A DNA stretch of 64,000 nucleotides, taken from contig JAIUJO010000165.1 of the NCBI GenBank assembly GCA_023846275.1, positions 973,001 to 1,037,000 of the forward strand, in the 5' to 3' direction. The notes beneath the pieces are model-generated. The model was not told where the DNA came from and searched no databases. It was given only the letters and a program-made list of their open reading frames with translations. Both the position numbers and the translations under genes were made by a program. The number at the start of each line of letters is the position of its first letter. Position 1 is the stretch's first letter. Shown here piece by piece: positions 63,058-64,000 of the stretch. This DNA is from Vanilla planifolia (Eukaryota; Streptophyta; Magnoliopsida; Asparagales; Orchidaceae).

Positions 63058-64000
63058 TTAATCAATCGAGTTTATTAAAATGAGTCCAACGATGTTCATC
63101 TCACCTTGATCGAATCTTGTTTGGAACTTTCTTAATCCTTAAATCTGGTATGACTCAAAAAATCACATATAGTGTGCTAAAACTTTTAAAAAATAAAATA
63201 TTTAATAAAATATATAAAAATAAATATTTAATTGGATAGAGTTCATTAGTGATAATCAATCAAGATTTCTTTCAATTTAATCAAACATCATTTTGAATTA
63301 CATAAAATTCCAAAAGTAAAAAATATTAAATAATATGAAATTATTATCTATATATTAAGTAAACATATATATTAGAATGGAATCTAACTATATCAATGTG
63401 ACACAAAAGTTACATGAGAAAACAATTATAGTTTCATAGTAACTTTACCAAATCAAAGTAAAACTTTTGAAGACATCAGAAAAATTATAAATGAAAGTTA
63501 TATTGCAAGATACTAAAAAAATTAAAAGAAACGTCCCTAATGTTCAAATTAGATACAAATATAAATATCTTATAAAACATACAAAAGTTCTTGAAAATAA
63601 AATATTTGAAAATCTACCAATGAATAAATGTACAGAAATGTTGAGTTGAAATATATCAAGAAGATCGAGTATAATATTCTTGATAATCTTATGATGTGTG
63701 AATGGAAATGACTAATAATACATGCCAAAACCTTAGAATATTTTTAAAAAATATGTAAAACAATATCTAACATGATTAAGCCTGTAAAAATGAATCTAAT
63801 AATATTTATTTTTTCTCAATAGGATCTCATTTCAAATAACTATAAATTACACTATTAAAAAAATATATAATAAAGCCGGATTTAAAAGTTTGAAGAAACA
63901 TAATAAAACAATATAATTGTCACAAAAAAATAGAATTTGAGCTTTATAATCATAAACAAAATCAAAAAGAGAAATTTGCAGAAAAGAAAAAATTTGTGCA

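Larger units (their letters stand above)
56788..64000 (+). repeat. diverged AT-rich satellite array, period about 415 bp, at least 16 copies
   Basis: A recurring landmark, catcgagatgag-like, followed after about 30 bp by a tttgtttcatctc-like string and then tggaattactatgaatta, is found near 57,153, 57,605, 58,014, 58,358, 58,775, 59,187, 59,607, 59,998, 60,414, 60,785, 61,214, 61,614, 62,031, 62,388, 63,062, 63,239 and 63,778. Spacing is mostly 345-450 bp. A second landmark, gtaacatcctc followed by aaattaggtatgaatc, lies about 115 bp before it in most copies. A third is gagatttagagttacataataat. Copies are strongly diverged with small indels, and the array continues past the window end. No genes are seen in it. 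Confidence 0.88.

Noticed and set aside
62766..63078. Tyr/Ile-only open frames
   Set aside because: Translations of the (AC)n-(AT)n microsatellite.
56788..64000. CRISPR-like array
   Set aside because: The repeat period of about 415 bp and the divergence of the copies fit a satellite; there are no short identical repeats with unique spacers.

Overview
The window looks like seed-plant organellar DNA, most likely a very large, repeat-rich mitochondrial genome (a conifer-type expanded mitogenome would fit). A nuclear block of organelle origin, or a chimeric assembly, cannot be excluded. No intact long protein gene was found. Almost everything recognisable is a relic: a mitovirus polymerase, a linear-plasmid DNA polymerase, plastid DNA inserts, decayed tRNA genes and several classes of retroelement.

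Left part (1-12.6 kb). The first 1.4 kb is a broken, minus-strand copy of a mitovirus RNA-dependent RNA polymerase, cut off by the window edge. At 6.96-9.36 kb lies a decayed family-B, protein-primed-type DNA polymerase like those of plant mitochondrial linear plasmids. The DNA around these shows no recognised genes.

Plastid insert 1 (about 12.6-17.56 kb) keeps plastid order: atpH, atpF exon 2, atpA, a trnR-UCU fragment, trnG-UCC with its group II intron, trnS-GCU and psbI. All protein genes carry stops or frameshifts; atpH is closest to intact. A second plastid fragment, the ycf4 start and psaI, sits at 23.7-24.3 kb. Between them lies a 5.4 kb Ty1/copia element (18.32-23.67 kb, minus strand). 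The interior of its downstream LTR has been replaced by a copy of sequence found about 1 kb away.

Middle part (24.3-46.4 kb). This is mostly unrecognised spacer with dispersed plastid-like tRNA relics (trnC, trnP, trnW, trnF, trnQ), a Ty3/gypsy relic, a LINE endonuclease relic and a second copia relic with an LTR-like TATA box. A short G/C-rich motif (ggggcccctctggggaact and variants) recurs about thirty times, densest at 28.5-45.4 kb.

Right part (46.4-64 kb) is different in character: AT-rich or simple-sequence DNA with no copy of the G/C motif. It holds a 0.3 kb CA-type tract, a Ty1/copia element with two LTRs (46.74-51.60 kb), a 5.2 kb TG-type tract, and a diverged satellite with a period near 415 bp that runs off the window end. 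The many open frames in the TG tract are artefacts of low-complexity DNA.
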